DNA of 64,000 bases from Flammula alnicola (taxonomy: Eukaryota; Basidiomycota; Agaricomycetes; Agaricales; Strophariaceae): positions 1-64,000 of the forward strand of contig JADNRV010000163.1 of assembly GCA_015499995.1 (NCBI GenBank), written 5' to 3'. Shown here piece by piece: positions 45,872 through 56,866 of this stretch; positions within the stretch are counted from its first letter, which is position 1; each line of letters starts with the position of its first letter. A model generated the notes under the pieces. It saw nothing but the letters and a program-made list of their open reading frames with translations, was not told the DNA's origin and made no database searches. Position numbers and translations under genes: made by a program.

Positions 45872-46898
45872 GAGGTCTTTGCTGTGCCCCCCCTATTCCT
45901 ACCGGAATCCGGTGGAATCCAGTGGAATATCCTGCCAAAATTTGGAAATTTTTTGAAAAAGGGGCAAATTCCGAGATTCCACTGGAATGGTGACTGGAAT
46001 GCAACAGGAGTGGAATGGCTGGAATGGAACAACCAGGTATTCTGCTGGAATGGAAGAGAAATGCATTATGATTTGGTGATTTCTAATGTCTATATATAGA
46101 AATAGACATTGGTACCTGTCTGTGGTATTGAAATAAGATTGGAAAGTGTGCCAAGACATATTTCAAATTAGGAAATTCAATATTTGGATTAGGTGATTTT
46201 GAAAAGACTCAGGTTTTCAAGTTTTTTGCATTTTTCTCATCACCAAGAGCAGCAGATCACATGATTTCCAAAGGTGCTATAATTGCCTTTTTGGGCATAA
46301 AATTCCCACGGTTCCAAAACAGCCTAAATATGGTAATATTGCCTGTCTGGGTCACATGATATAGATATATTTAGAATGTCCCCAAAATTCTAAATCTGAT
46401 GGTACCTTATTGACCCTGAATTACTCACGAGTCAGTCACATAATGTATATATCTCAAATAGACAAATAGAATATATAAAGGAGTTGATTTGTACAGGTCA
46501 CACAGGTGTGACAGATGTGACCTATGACCCTGTGACTGAATTTTTGGTTTCAGACACTGGACAAATTAGGATGGACCCTGCAGTTTGAGCAACCATTAAT
46601 AATGTTGGACCCTGAATTTCTATATTTAGATTTGGTTTTTGCTGGGTGGTTTTTGCTACAGGGTTTGGGATACTGGATAGGTGTGACTTTTTTTGACAAA
46701 TTCAGGGGCATGTGATATGTGACATCTAAATTGAATCGAAATACAATGTATGTCAGTCTATTCTAGTGGATTCCAGTCCCATTCCGGTCTATTCCAGTCT
46801 CATTCCACTGGAATCTGGTCTATTCCACTGGATTCCAGTCCCATTCCACCGGATTCCAGTCATTCCTACCGGAATAGGTGGGGCACAGCAAAGTACTG
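45872..46898 (+). mobile_element. hAT-like non-autonomous element without target duplication
   Basis: A near-identical sister of 20052-21209, with the same ends (GAGGTCTTTGCTGTG, AGCAAAGTACTG) and one copy of the 20-bp unit instead of seven. The flanking 8-mers, TACGCTCC and GGTAATTA, do not match. The left flank is LINE-A ORF2 on the plus strand and the right flank is the LINE-C 3' UTR on the minus strand. Confidence 0.9.
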
Positions 46899-47419
46899 GG
46901 TAATTACACGAGAGAAAAGAAAGGAATTAGGCTCGCTGGGGAGCATACGACGCAGGCGAGACGGCGCGGGCGAGACGGCGGGGGCGAGATGGCGGAGACG
47001 CCTGAAACCCAAGTAAGTAGTCTCGCAACTACAGATTGTCCGTCGTTGCGGCGTTGTTATCGCTACCGCATGAATGGCAGATAGGATTATTGGGATGGAC
47101 AGGGGGTTCATCCAGATGCGAGAAGAGCCTGCCAGGCCCTCCCCGATTAAATGGTCAAATCAATGTGGTCATAGCTAAGCAGGGGACGAACCCCCACCGC
47201 CGTCCACCAAGCCGGGTCCTGAACGATGTCTCGGATGAGCCACCCACGAGGGCCGACTAGCCAGATCTGGGACGACCAGACCCCGAGCCCCTTGCAGAAC
47301 CTGTCGCTACACCGAACAAACACGCCACAGGCAGTGAGTCGTTTTGACCGCGGCTCCGCCCGCACCTAGAATCGCCCCCCGCCCAAAGTCCCTCATCTGA
47401 CTCCAGCGGGGTGCCGGGA

Positions 47420-47883
47420 CGTGATGTGTTTCCGTTTGGCAGCGGCGAAGTTCCGCAAGTGCCTAGGGCCCTGGTCGTCCCAGGGCCGGTGGCGTCGACT
47501 CTCTGAGCCGGTGTCATGTGCCGCTGATGGAGGACCCAGTTCGGTGGACGGCGGTGGGGGCTTCGGCTCTTGCTTAGCTATTACAACGTGAATTTTACCG
47601 TTGAACCGGGGAGGGTCTGGCAGGCTCTCTTCGCTTTCGGGTGACCCCCCTTCCCATCCCAATACTCTTACCTGCCGTTCGTGCGGTAGCGTTAACAACG
47701 CCGCAACGACGGACAATCTGTAGTTGCGAGACTACCTATCTGGGTTTCAGGCGGCTGCGCCGTCGAGCCAACTTCTTTCTTTTGCACGCATAGTTTACTG
47801 CCTCCGTTTGTATTAGTTAGAGACCGGACTGCTTTCATGCACCGGTATAAAATTGTTGATTTAAATAAAAAAAAAAAAAAAAA
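47420..47883 (+). mobile_element. 5'-truncated LINE-A insertion (3' UTR only, 464 bp)
   Basis: Starts in the LINE-A 3' UTR (CGTGATGTGTTTCCG) and ends TTGTTGATTTAAAT plus A17. Flanked by an 11-bp duplication GGGTGCCGGGA (47409-47419 and 47884-47894) in LINE C. A typical severely 5'-truncated product of target-primed reverse transcription. Confidence 0.92.
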
Positions 47884-48121
47884 GGGTGCCGGGAGAAGGA
47901 GAACACCGTAGGGTGCTCCAACAGATAAGTCACCAGCTCCGAAACAAGTTTCAGCTTCCAGCGAGTCCAAGGCTGTTTTTTGCACTTGAATATATGATCG
48001 CGAGTTTGAGGATAAACCCCACACTCACAACCGAGGGCCCTAGGATCATCGATACGGAACCGCTTGTAGTACGAGCCGATCGGCGCATGATTTGTAATTA
48101 AATGGCACATGCGGGCAAAGA

Positions 48122-49897
48122 AGGGGCATGGTGGCTTAGCGGTTACTGCGTTGCCCTTAAGGGTGGCTGTGTACCATCCGAGACGTTGGGGGTTCAATTC
48201 CCCCAGATTCACATACAATAATTGTGGTCCGTGGGACTGTTCCGCGGGTTGCTGATGTAAGTCGTGCTCCATGTTGGGTTTGCTGTTGACTGCTCGTTGG
48301 GCGGGACCCTCGGCAATCCACTGTAGTCCCATTTAGGGCTTGTGGCGCCGCCTTGTAGGACCCTTTGTGTAAATCGTCTGCCGTGTTGTGGGCGTGTCGG
48401 GGGCTGCAGGCCGTTCCGTGCCTTAGGGCGCAAGGGCGCGATGCCGCTACAGGGGACGGGCACAATGACCACCTCGCAGGCCTACGTCGGGGGCTGGGAG
48501 TGTCCGGGGTCCAACCAATTCCGCAGAATGTTGACGTAAGTCGACCGATGCAAAGCCGTATGACCGATGTAAGCCGACCCTGGCCCTCGGGCAAAGCCGC
48601 TACGGTTCTGTAAATCGACCCTGGCTGAGGCTCGCTGTCGGCCTGTGGGAACCCTGCAAGGGGCCGAAAGGATAGGACACGATAAGATTGGGGGAATCGG
48701 GCGAAAACCATCCGACCATGGGGAGTTCCGGGGTGATTCCCGGATCAATGATCCAGCCTGGGTTTCAACAACCCGGGGCAGTGACAGGATACCCAACACG
48801 GCAAGTAGATGTGGGTGCCATCGTTAGTCGTCTGAAACGTACTCCCGGCTTCACGGCTGGGTAGAGTTTCACGGCAAGACAGTGACTCTGGACAGGATTG
48901 GGGATCCGCGCCCGTCTGGGCTTAAGCGAACCACCTGCCGGGGGACGGGAAGTTCGGCCTGGGAGTAACACGCCTGGGATTCACCGGATGGGCCGTGGCA
49001 TGGTCGGGGCAGTCCCCTTACCTTGGCCCGAGAGATCAAATCCACTGTCGGTTCACACGGGCATAATAGACTCCTGTGGGCTTAAGTTGTAGCCGGGGTG
49101 TTGGTGGGCTTACGTCGGCATGCCGACTGATGGATTGGGGACGGAATATATCAAACTCGAAAATGAACAGACCTAATAGGAAGGCGGGAAGAATGGCCGG
49201 TGCAGCCGACCTCCCCTGCCGTGTAAGCCGGAGGTGACTAGTATTCGCAGCACCTACTAGGCAGGTCCCCAAAGTGGGGCCGTTGATGGACCCCGAGTTC
49301 CGATTCGTCCGATGGTTGAGTAGGTGGGGTAATAACTCCCTACCAAAATCCCGAAGTAGCCCGCCAATAGGCCTCTCCGCAAGGAGGGGCCTAAACTTCG
49401 GACTACTCGTGATGTGTTTCCGTTTGGCGGCGGTGAAGTTCCGCAAGTGCCTAGGGCCCTGGTCGTCCCAGGGCCGGTGGCATCGACTCTCTGAGCCGGC
49501 GTCATGCGCCGTCAACGGAGGACCCAGTTCGGTGGACGGCGGTGGGGGCTTCGGCTCCTGCTTAGCTATTACAACGTAAATTTTACCGTTGAACCGGGGA
49601 GAGTCTGGCAGGCTCTCTTCACTTTCAGGTGACCCCCCTTCCCATCCCAATACTCTTATCTGCCGTTTGTGCGGTAGCGTTAACAACGCCGCAATGACGG
49701 ACAATCTGTAGTTGCGAGACTACCTATCTGGGTTTCAGGCGGCTGCGCCGTCTCGCCCACGCGTGTCGCATGCTCGCCGTCGAGCCAACTTTTTTCTTTT
49801 GCACGCGTAGTTTACCGCCTCCGTTTGTATTAGTTAGAGACCGGACTGCCTTCGTGCACCGGTATAAAATTGTTGATTTAAAAAAAAAAAAAAAAAA
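48122..49897 (+). mobile_element. Chimeric retroposon: SINE S4 (48122-49400) fused to LINE-A 3' end (49401-49897)
   Basis: One pair of 15-bp target duplications (ACATGCGGGCAAAGA 48107-48121 and ACATGCAGGCAAAGA 49898-49912, one mismatch) encloses the whole unit. The first part begins with a tRNA-like head: A box TGGCTTAGCGG (48132-48142) and B box GGTTCAATTCC (48191-48201), then about 1.2 kb of non-coding body. At 49401 it changes to the LINE-A 3' UTR (GACTACTCGTGATG) and runs to TTGTTGATTT plus an A run of about 20. No second target duplication is seen at the internal junction. The likely origin is template switching, or a SINE that captured a long LINE tail. Confidence 0.85.
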
Positions 49898-51467
49898 ACA
49901 TGCAGGCAAAGAGCAAGATGCTCAAGTTGCCAGATTCAAGCCAAGGCCCCCCGCGAGTGGGAGTCGGCTGGACAGGGTCCCTGTTTAACCCTTGGAGGCC
50001 CATGAAGTTAGAGCCCAACAGGTAAGGCTGATCGGAGACCTGAGTCTTCCAATCTGCGCGTGCCGATTTGTCCACAAAGTCGCAAACATACTGGAGAGAG
50101 AGTTTGGTGGTAGGGTAGGAGCGACGGCAACGCCACGCATACCAGCAATGAGATCATGTGCTTCATCCTAAATTCCCCACTCCATATCAGAGGAAGACTC
50201 GATAAAAGTAACCTTGTGGTCAGGCGAGTGCCCAAACCACGGTTCAAGTATGCGACACACCATCAGAGACTGACTCTGAAAAGAGTGTGGCAAGGAGTCC
50301 ACCGAGAGGCGTGCAGCATGCATCACATCAGTGAAGATGGTAATGCACTTGACATCCCCAAAGCCAACGGCATTGGAGATGGCAACGCGAATAGCAAAGA
50401 GCTCTGCATCCGTAGATGAGGCCCTCCTGGCAGCATGACACCCAGAATAGACCTGAGCACCCTGCCGCTTGATAACAACACCAGTGGCAGCTTGCCACCC
50501 CAGAGGGCAGAAGCCGTCAACACCAGCATAAGCAGCATCCAGATCGTCCTCGAGAGACTCGAGAGACGCATCCAAGATAAGCTTCCAGGCTGCTTCAGGA
50601 TCTTCAGACCTGCTAACGCGAGGCTTGGAAAGCCACTTGAACCGATCAGCATACCGATCAAGGATATGATAACCCGGATGAGCCTCAGGGGCAAAGGGCT
50701 CCGTGGACTCAACAGGGACAGTGGAATAACTGACATTATCTATGAGACCACCCACCACTTTACGGCGATGGGCTGCAGGCATACGCTCAACCGACATGGG
50801 GTGGGGGGTTGCATATTTAAGTGAAGGTCCAGCCATAAAAGACCAGATCAGATGAGTGTCCGAGAGAGTGGCAACCTGCACAGTGGAACGGTCGCGCAGT
50901 CTTTCGAGAAGTATAGGGATGGGTAGGAGGCCCGCAAGGGCCTCCACCCCTCCTGAAGGTGAAGTACAGAATGCACCCGTAATCCAGAGAGCAGCCTTGC
51001 GCTGAACTTGCACAAGCTGTTTGATGAGGCCCTTATTTTGGGCGCCCTTGAAAAACCACATGCGATACCCATAGGTAAATATGGGCACCACACATGTGCA
51101 ATATAGAAGATGCTTCTGCATAGGCAGGAGCCCCTTGCTTGAAGAACCAAGCATTTGCATCGACACAACCGATGTAAAGCCCTTGGTGGAATAATAATGT
51201 ACATGCTCATGGAAAGTGAGCTTGCGGTCAAAATAGAAACCCAAGTAGCGCCAAAATAGCTTGGGTTTGAGGTAATTGGCACGATCTGCGGTGTAAGGTG
51301 CATACCCGAGATCGATGCTGGGATTGTACCAGAACGGAGACCAATCAAAATGAAAGATCTCCAATTTATCATGCTCGAGCACCAAAGCAAATGCCTTGAA
51401 CAACTCGAAGATAACAGTGTATGCCTTCTTCAGCATCACAATATTATGATCCAGCCACGCATCTTGC

Positions 51468-52554
51468 AGGGCCACAGTAGCCCAGTGGTTTCGATCACTA
51501 AAGACCTGTTGAGGTGGCTGTGCAGCTGCTGGAAAGGTTGTGGGTTCGATTCCCGCTCATCCCTTCTACCTGATTACAAAGGAAGGAGTTTGTGACAAAC
51601 AGTTGGTTACTGTCACAATCGGTACTGTACGCCGGTAAACGGATACAGGACTAGGCTGGATGTCATGATCCTCCGGCCGAGTGGGATGCGGATCTCTGGG
51701 CCTGGCAAGCCCGCGGCATATCGGGGGGGAACATTCACCGTACCCCAAATTGGCTGGCTTGATACACCAGTCGTACCCATTACGGGAGCGAAAGCACAGG
51801 GGGCAGTAAGCGGGGGTAGTTTATATAGAACAAGCCGAACGTCCTGAGAAGGGCCAGGCCACCCTCCACCACGAACGCCCGGTCCAGCTGCTTACTGGCA
51901 TAAACCGGATTAGTAAGGGTTGTTAGTCGGCAATTTGACGGCAGGGGCCTAACAGACTCGGGCTTGGTCCTGTAGACTGTGCCCAAAGGGGTCCCCACCA
52001 GGGATCTTCGGCGGGTGGTTGTAATTCGGACCTAGGTTACCCGGTCCCATACTGGGAGCTTGTAGGGGGTTCGCCCCGGGGCGTTAGTTGACACTCTGGG
52101 AGGGAGGCCGTCCGTTCTAAGAAATGGAGGGCGGAAGAGTTCCTGGACCGATGCGCACCAATATGGGAAACCAAGCTGGAAATAACTCCGTGCTGAGATC
52201 TGTCTGTCGGATCGATTCTCGGACGCACAACACGGTTGGTTGCTGGCAAGGCAGAGAGTGGGGACAGATGGGGATCCGCGCCGGTTGGCTTCAGCGAACC
52301 ATCTGCCCTGCAACGGGAAACCGAGTAGCTGGGGCTCTATAATAACTCCCTGGCGAGACGCGAGCCGTAGTGGGCCAAGGCAGTCCCTTGCGACCCAGCT
52401 CGAGAGCACTAAATCCTCTGTCGGTTCACTCGGCTGATTAGGCCGGGTATTGAATCTAAGTTGATTCCAAGTGGCAGCGCAAGCTGCTGTCTGCCCCGCA
52501 AGGGCGCAAGGCATAGGGTCTCTCTTCGGAGGGGCCCTACATTTGAAATTGTTG

Positions 52555-52588
<34 letters not shown>
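51468..52588 (+). mobile_element. tRNA-derived SINE S3, about 1121 bp
   Basis: Sense copy of the S2 family. A box TAGCCCAGTGG (51478-51488), B box GGTTCGATTCC (51543-51553), a 1-kb non-coding body, and a 3' end ATTTGAAATTGTTGATT followed by an A run of 31-32. Flanked by a 15-bp duplication AGCCACGCATCTTGC (51453-51467 and 52589-52603). A third copy of the same 15-mer follows the next insertion (54202-54216). Confidence 0.92.
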
Positions 52589-52590
<2 letters not shown>

Positions 52591-52603
52591 CCACGCATCT
52601 TGC

Positions 52604-54201
52604 TGGATAATGTAAATTATTCCAATGTCCCTGTTGAGTCTACAGAGCCCTTTGCTCCTGAGGCTCGTCCGGGTTATCGAATCCTCGATCGCTATGCTGA
52701 TCGGTTCAAGTGGCTTTCCAAGCCTCGCTTTAGCAGGTCCGAAGATCCTGAAGCGGCTTGGAAGCTAATCCTGGATGCATCTCTCGAGTCTCTCGAGGAT
52801 GATCCAGACGCTGCATACGCTGGTGTCGACGGCTCCTGCCCTCCGGGGTGGCAAGCCGCCACTGGTGTTGTTATCAAACGGCAGGGTGCACAGGTTTACT
52901 CTGGGTGTCATGCTGCCGGGAGGGCCTCGTCTACGGATGCAGAGCTCTTTGCTATTCGCGTAGCCATCTCCAATGCCGTCGGCTTTGGGGATGTCAAACG
53001 TGTTACTATTTTCACTGATGCGATGCATGCCGCTCGCCTCTCGGTGGATCCTTCTCCTCACTCCTTTCAGTCTCAGTCACTGATGGTGTGTCGTGCACTT
53101 GAACCGTGGTTCAGGCGCTCGCCTGACCATAAGGTTACCTTTATCGAGTCCCCCTCTGATATGGAGTGGGATATTCAGAACGAAGCACATGACCTCATTG
53201 CTGGTATGTGCGGCGTTGCCATCGTTCCTACCACCAGACTGTCTCTCCAGTATGTCCGCGACTTCGTGGACAAATCGGCACGCGCAGATTGGAAACAAAG
53301 AGTTTCCGATCAGCCATTTCTGCTTGGCTCCAACTTTATGGAGCTGCAAGGGTTGAACGGGGACCCTGTCCAGCCTAGTCCCACTCGCGGGGGACCTTGG
53401 CTTGAAGCTGGCAGTCAGAGCGTTTCGCTCTTTGCCCGCATGTGCCGTTTAATTATGAATCATGCTCCGATCAGCTCGTACTACGAGCGGTTCAAAATCG
53501 ATGACCCTAGGGCCCTCAGTTGTGAGTGTGGGGTTTATCCTCACATCCGCGATCATATATTCAAGTGCAAGAAACAGCCTTGGACTCGCCAGAAGCTGAA
53601 ACTTGTTTCGGAGCTCACGACATATCTGTTGGAGCACCCCACGGCGTTCTCCTTCTCCCGGCACCCAGCTGGAGTCGGATGAGGGACTCTGGGAGGGGGG
53701 CAATCCTGATCGCGGAGTGGGCAGCGGTCAAATCTACTCGACTACCCGTGATGTGTTTCCGTTTGGCGGCAGCGAAGTTCCGCAAGTGCCTAGGGCCCTG
53801 GTCGTCCCAGGGCCAGTGGCGTCGACTCTCTGAGCCGGTGTCATGCGCCGCTGACAGAGGACCCAGTTCGGTGGACGGCGGTGGGGGCTTCGGCTCTTGC
53901 TTAGCTATTACAACGTGAATTTTACCGTTGAACCGGGGAGGGTCTGGCAGGCTCTCTTCGCTTTCAGGTGACCCCCCTTCCCATCCCAATACTCTTATCT
54001 GCTGTTCGTGCGGTAGCGTTAACAACGCCGCAACGTCGGACAATCTGTAGTTGCGAGACTACCTATCTGGGTTTCAGGCGGCTGCGCCAACTTCTTTTTT
54101 TTGCACGCATAGTATACCGCCTTCGTTTGTATTAGTTAGAGACCGGACTGCTTTCGTGCCCCGGAATATAAACTGTTGATATAAAAAAAAAAAAAAAAAA
54201 A
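52604..54201 (+). mobile_element. 5'-truncated LINE-A insertion (RNase H to tail)
   Basis: Starts TGGATAATGTAAATT in ORF2 and runs through an open RNase H frame to the family C terminus (FSRHPAGVG, TGA at 53680-53682), the 3' UTR and a T-interrupted A run (54178-54201). The open part carries GVDGS, DAELFAI and FTDAMHAA and the CECGVYPHIRDHIFKC motif. It is flanked by AGCCACGCATCTTGC on both sides (52589-52603 and 54202-54216) in LINE C. It lacks a start codon of its own and is not expected to be expressed. Confidence 0.92.
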
Positions 54202-55170
54202 AGCCACGCATCTTGCACGATGAGTGTGCCATCATCAACATAAGAGAGAAGGTCAACCCTCAACCCAAGGTCAAGGCATCTCTTCTCGAACAGGTGCATG
54301 ACAGGTGCCAGGTAGATAGCCGACAAGACAGGGGACTAGGTCGATCCCTGGCCCACCCCACGTCTGCCTGTAATGGGTCTGACAGGAAGGAATTCCATGC
54401 ATAGCGCGTCTTCCTCTCCACCAGGTATGATGAGAAAAACTTGACCACCAATGGAGGGAAGCCAAGTTTCTGAAGAATAATCACGAGTGCTTCGTGATTG
54501 AGTAAGAGAAAAAACTGAGCGAGATCGAAGGTGACCACACTAGTCTTTAAACACTTGGCCCACCCCGCATGCACAATGTGCATGAGGAATAGCCCGGCAT
54601 CCTCAGTGGAGCATTGCCGCACACCCTCAACCTGGTTAGGATGGAAAATATCCAGTCTGACTGCATCAAACTGAATGTGATTTGAGATCATCTTCTCGAT
54701 GAGTTTTCCACAGGTATTCAGGAGAACATTTGGCCTGAATGCCTTAGGTGCAGAGTACGAAGGCTTGTTCGGTTTGGGAATAATAACCGAAGTAGACTCC
54801 TTGAATACAGATGGCCAATAACCCACACGCATGCAGGCATTGGCAATCGCAAGCAGGACGTCAACAGAGTGATCATCCCGACATACTATCCCCTTCAGGT
54901 GGGACCAATTGACATGATCCGGACCCGGAGCAGACAGACCAGAACATGCAGAGAGAGCCTCTGTGAGTTCCAGCTTGGAAAAATGAACCCACTCCCGTTC
55001 AGGCAGTTTGGGGAGGGAGTTCAATAAGTTAGCATCAAACACTCTGTCAGAGGCAGAGTTATAGGTGCCGTGGAGCGCGTCCCAAAGGGCGGGCATGTCA
55101 TTGCAAGGCTCACCACGATAGTGGATAGCCTCGCTAGGAGGAAGTTTGTGCTGCTGGACCCAGTTTATAA

Positions 55171-55763
55171 GGGGCATGGTGGCTTAGGGCATGGTGGCTT
55201 AGCGGTTACTGTGTTGCCTTTAAGGGTGGCTGTGTACCATCCAAGAGGTTGTGGATTCGATTCCTGCACATAGCAAGTACCATAAGCTTGTGACTGTGGG
55301 AGGCTACCTTTGTGGTGGCTGATGTAAGTTGACCCTGGTCCATGTGCAAAGCTGTTGTGCTGACATAAGCCAACCCTGACCTTTGGGTAAAGCCGCTGCA
55401 GTTACATAATTTGACCCTGGCTATCGGGCAAAGCCGTTGTCGGTCATCTCGGGGTTCTTGGCCTTCTCGGCGAGCTACTGCAGTTCTTTGGACTTGCAGG
55501 CCTTCGGGCCGCTGCAGGGGTGGGTCTCGATGATCAGTCTAAAGCTGTGACGCATGAGAGATCTGAAGTCCAAGTGATTCCTGGGTCGGGTGCCGGGGCG
55601 CCTGACATAGCCTGGGATAGCAACCTGAGAGGGTCCAAAAGGATAAGGCACAGTAAATCTGGGGTTTCAGTCTGAAAACCACCCGACCCGGTAGGGCCAA
55701 AAGGCCGCCCCTTCCTGGGAGTAATAAACCCATAGGGAACTGGGACAGGGCACCCGACTGGAG
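55171..55763 (+). mobile_element. tRNA-derived SINE S5, S4-type, joined to LINE A6
   Basis: Related to S4: A box TGGCTTAGCGG (55195-55205), B box-like GATTCGATTCC (55254-55264), and repeated GACCCTGG / GGGCAAAGCCG motifs in the body. The first 15 bp of the head (GGGCATGGTGGCTTA) are duplicated in tandem at 55172-55201. It stops at about 55763, where LINE-A ORF1 begins in the same orientation without a poly(A) run. The left side is LINE C. The right target duplication would lie beyond A6 and cannot be seen. Confidence 0.78.
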
Positions 55764-56866
55764 CCCAGAGGGACCCCGCCATGGGCCCTAGTGCCTTTGG
55801 TGGTGGACCCCCTCGTTATCCACCCGCGCCTCGAGTTCCGGCCATGCAGGCGGAGCTCTCTGGCAACAAACGATACCTGTCGTCTCCGATGGGGCCGTCC
55901 TCTGCGAAGAAGCAGAAGACCACCCCATCGTTTACTTCGTCTGGACCTACTCGCAAGCAGGTCCTGATCCAGTACTCTGGCCCTGGGGAGCGCCCCAGGG
56001 ACAGTAAAATCGTCGAGCTCCGCGACAAGATCGACAAAGGACTCCGAGATGCAGCCAGGACCCTTCGGGTCCTGCCTGCCTCTCGTGCGTACGAGGGTAT
56101 ATCCCTCGCTACTTCGGGTGTGGCCAACGAGGCCGACCTCAACATCATCCGTGGATTCGTCCATGCTATCACCCCCACATCTGACACCCTTGACGTGTGG
56201 GTTGGGCTCCCCACCTCGAAGTCTTATCTCAAGGCTCTCGATCTACCGGCCTTTAGTGACTATGCCACTAGGGTCCCTACCACTGGTACGGAGGTGAAGA
56301 TGGCGATGCTCGCCTCCCCTCTGTCCATCGATATCATGCTCGCGGGTCCCCCTCGCGTCATCCGCAACTCGAAGGCGAGCTCTACTGCTCATGCCTTCTT
56401 CGAAATTTACGACTCTCAATCGGGTCAACGCGCGAAGCGTCTTATCAACAAGACCTTCATGTTCCGTGGAAGGGTGATCCTCATTCGCCCAACCATCGTC
56501 AGCGCCGGCGTCCCCCTCTGCACTCGTTGCTGGAGGTGGGGCCACCCGAAAAACTCCTGCAAGGCGCGCCAGCCGATCTGTGCGCGCTGCTCTGGACCTC
56601 ATGAGGCCGATGTTCACCGCATCGCCGCCTCGTGCTGCAAACCCCACCCGGAGGCTAAGCCCCCGACCAAAGGCACTCCGCTCGGTACGGACTGCCCCCA
56701 CTCTGCGCGGTGCCCTTCGTGCCGCAAAGATCATTGGGCCTCTTCGAGCCACTGCTCGTTTTGGCGTCACCGCTTCGACCGACCTTGGATCGAGGCTAAA
56801 TATGCTGAGGTACGTGATTTCTGGTTAAATCGTCGTCCCACCCATCGCTCACATAACGTAGCTTAA
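55764..56866 (+). pseudogene. LINE-A ORF1, copy A6 (C-terminal half, open)
   Basis: Open from the fusion point to TAA 56864-56866. From ATG 55781 it encodes 361 residues with the conserved core and knuckles (CTRCWRWGHPKNSC, CARCSGPHEADVHRIAASCC, CPSCRKDHWASSSHC). The N-terminal half is missing because of the SINE fusion. The TAATG overlap with ORF2 is intact. Confidence 0.88.

Larger units (their letters stand above)
46899..55170 (-). mobile_element. LINE family C (A-related), interrupted copy
   Basis: A minus-strand LINE related to A but distinct (for example VVGGLIDNVSYSTVPV and PPSEAIHYRGEP). It consists of 3' UTR (46899-47419) and ORF2 pieces at 47884-48121, 49898-51467 and 54202-55170. 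Its 3' end is cut off at the DNA element on the left, so no T run is seen. Its 5' half is missing at 55170, where a SINE begins. Three groups of retroposons have inserted into it, each with target duplications. Confidence 0.82.
47884..55170 (-). pseudogene. LINE-C ORF2, in three pieces
   Basis: Reading right to left: 55170-54202 holds the RT N-terminal part (INWVQQHKLPPSEAIHYRGEP to MHLFEKRC and YVDDGTL). 51467-49898 holds DAWLDHNIVMLKKAY through the RT thumb and RNase H (YAGVDGFCPLGWQ, DAELFAIRVAI, FTDVMHAA) to the C-terminal region. 48121-47884 holds the C terminus with CECGVYPQTRDHIFKC. Frameshifts lie near 54345 (GVGQGSAL region) and 50120-50170. The endonuclease is missing. Not functional. 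Confidence 0.87.

Noticed and set aside
48122..48205. A functional tRNA gene at the SINE head
   Set aside because: It continues directly into a repeated SINE body, and target duplications enclose the larger unit, so it is a retroposon head.
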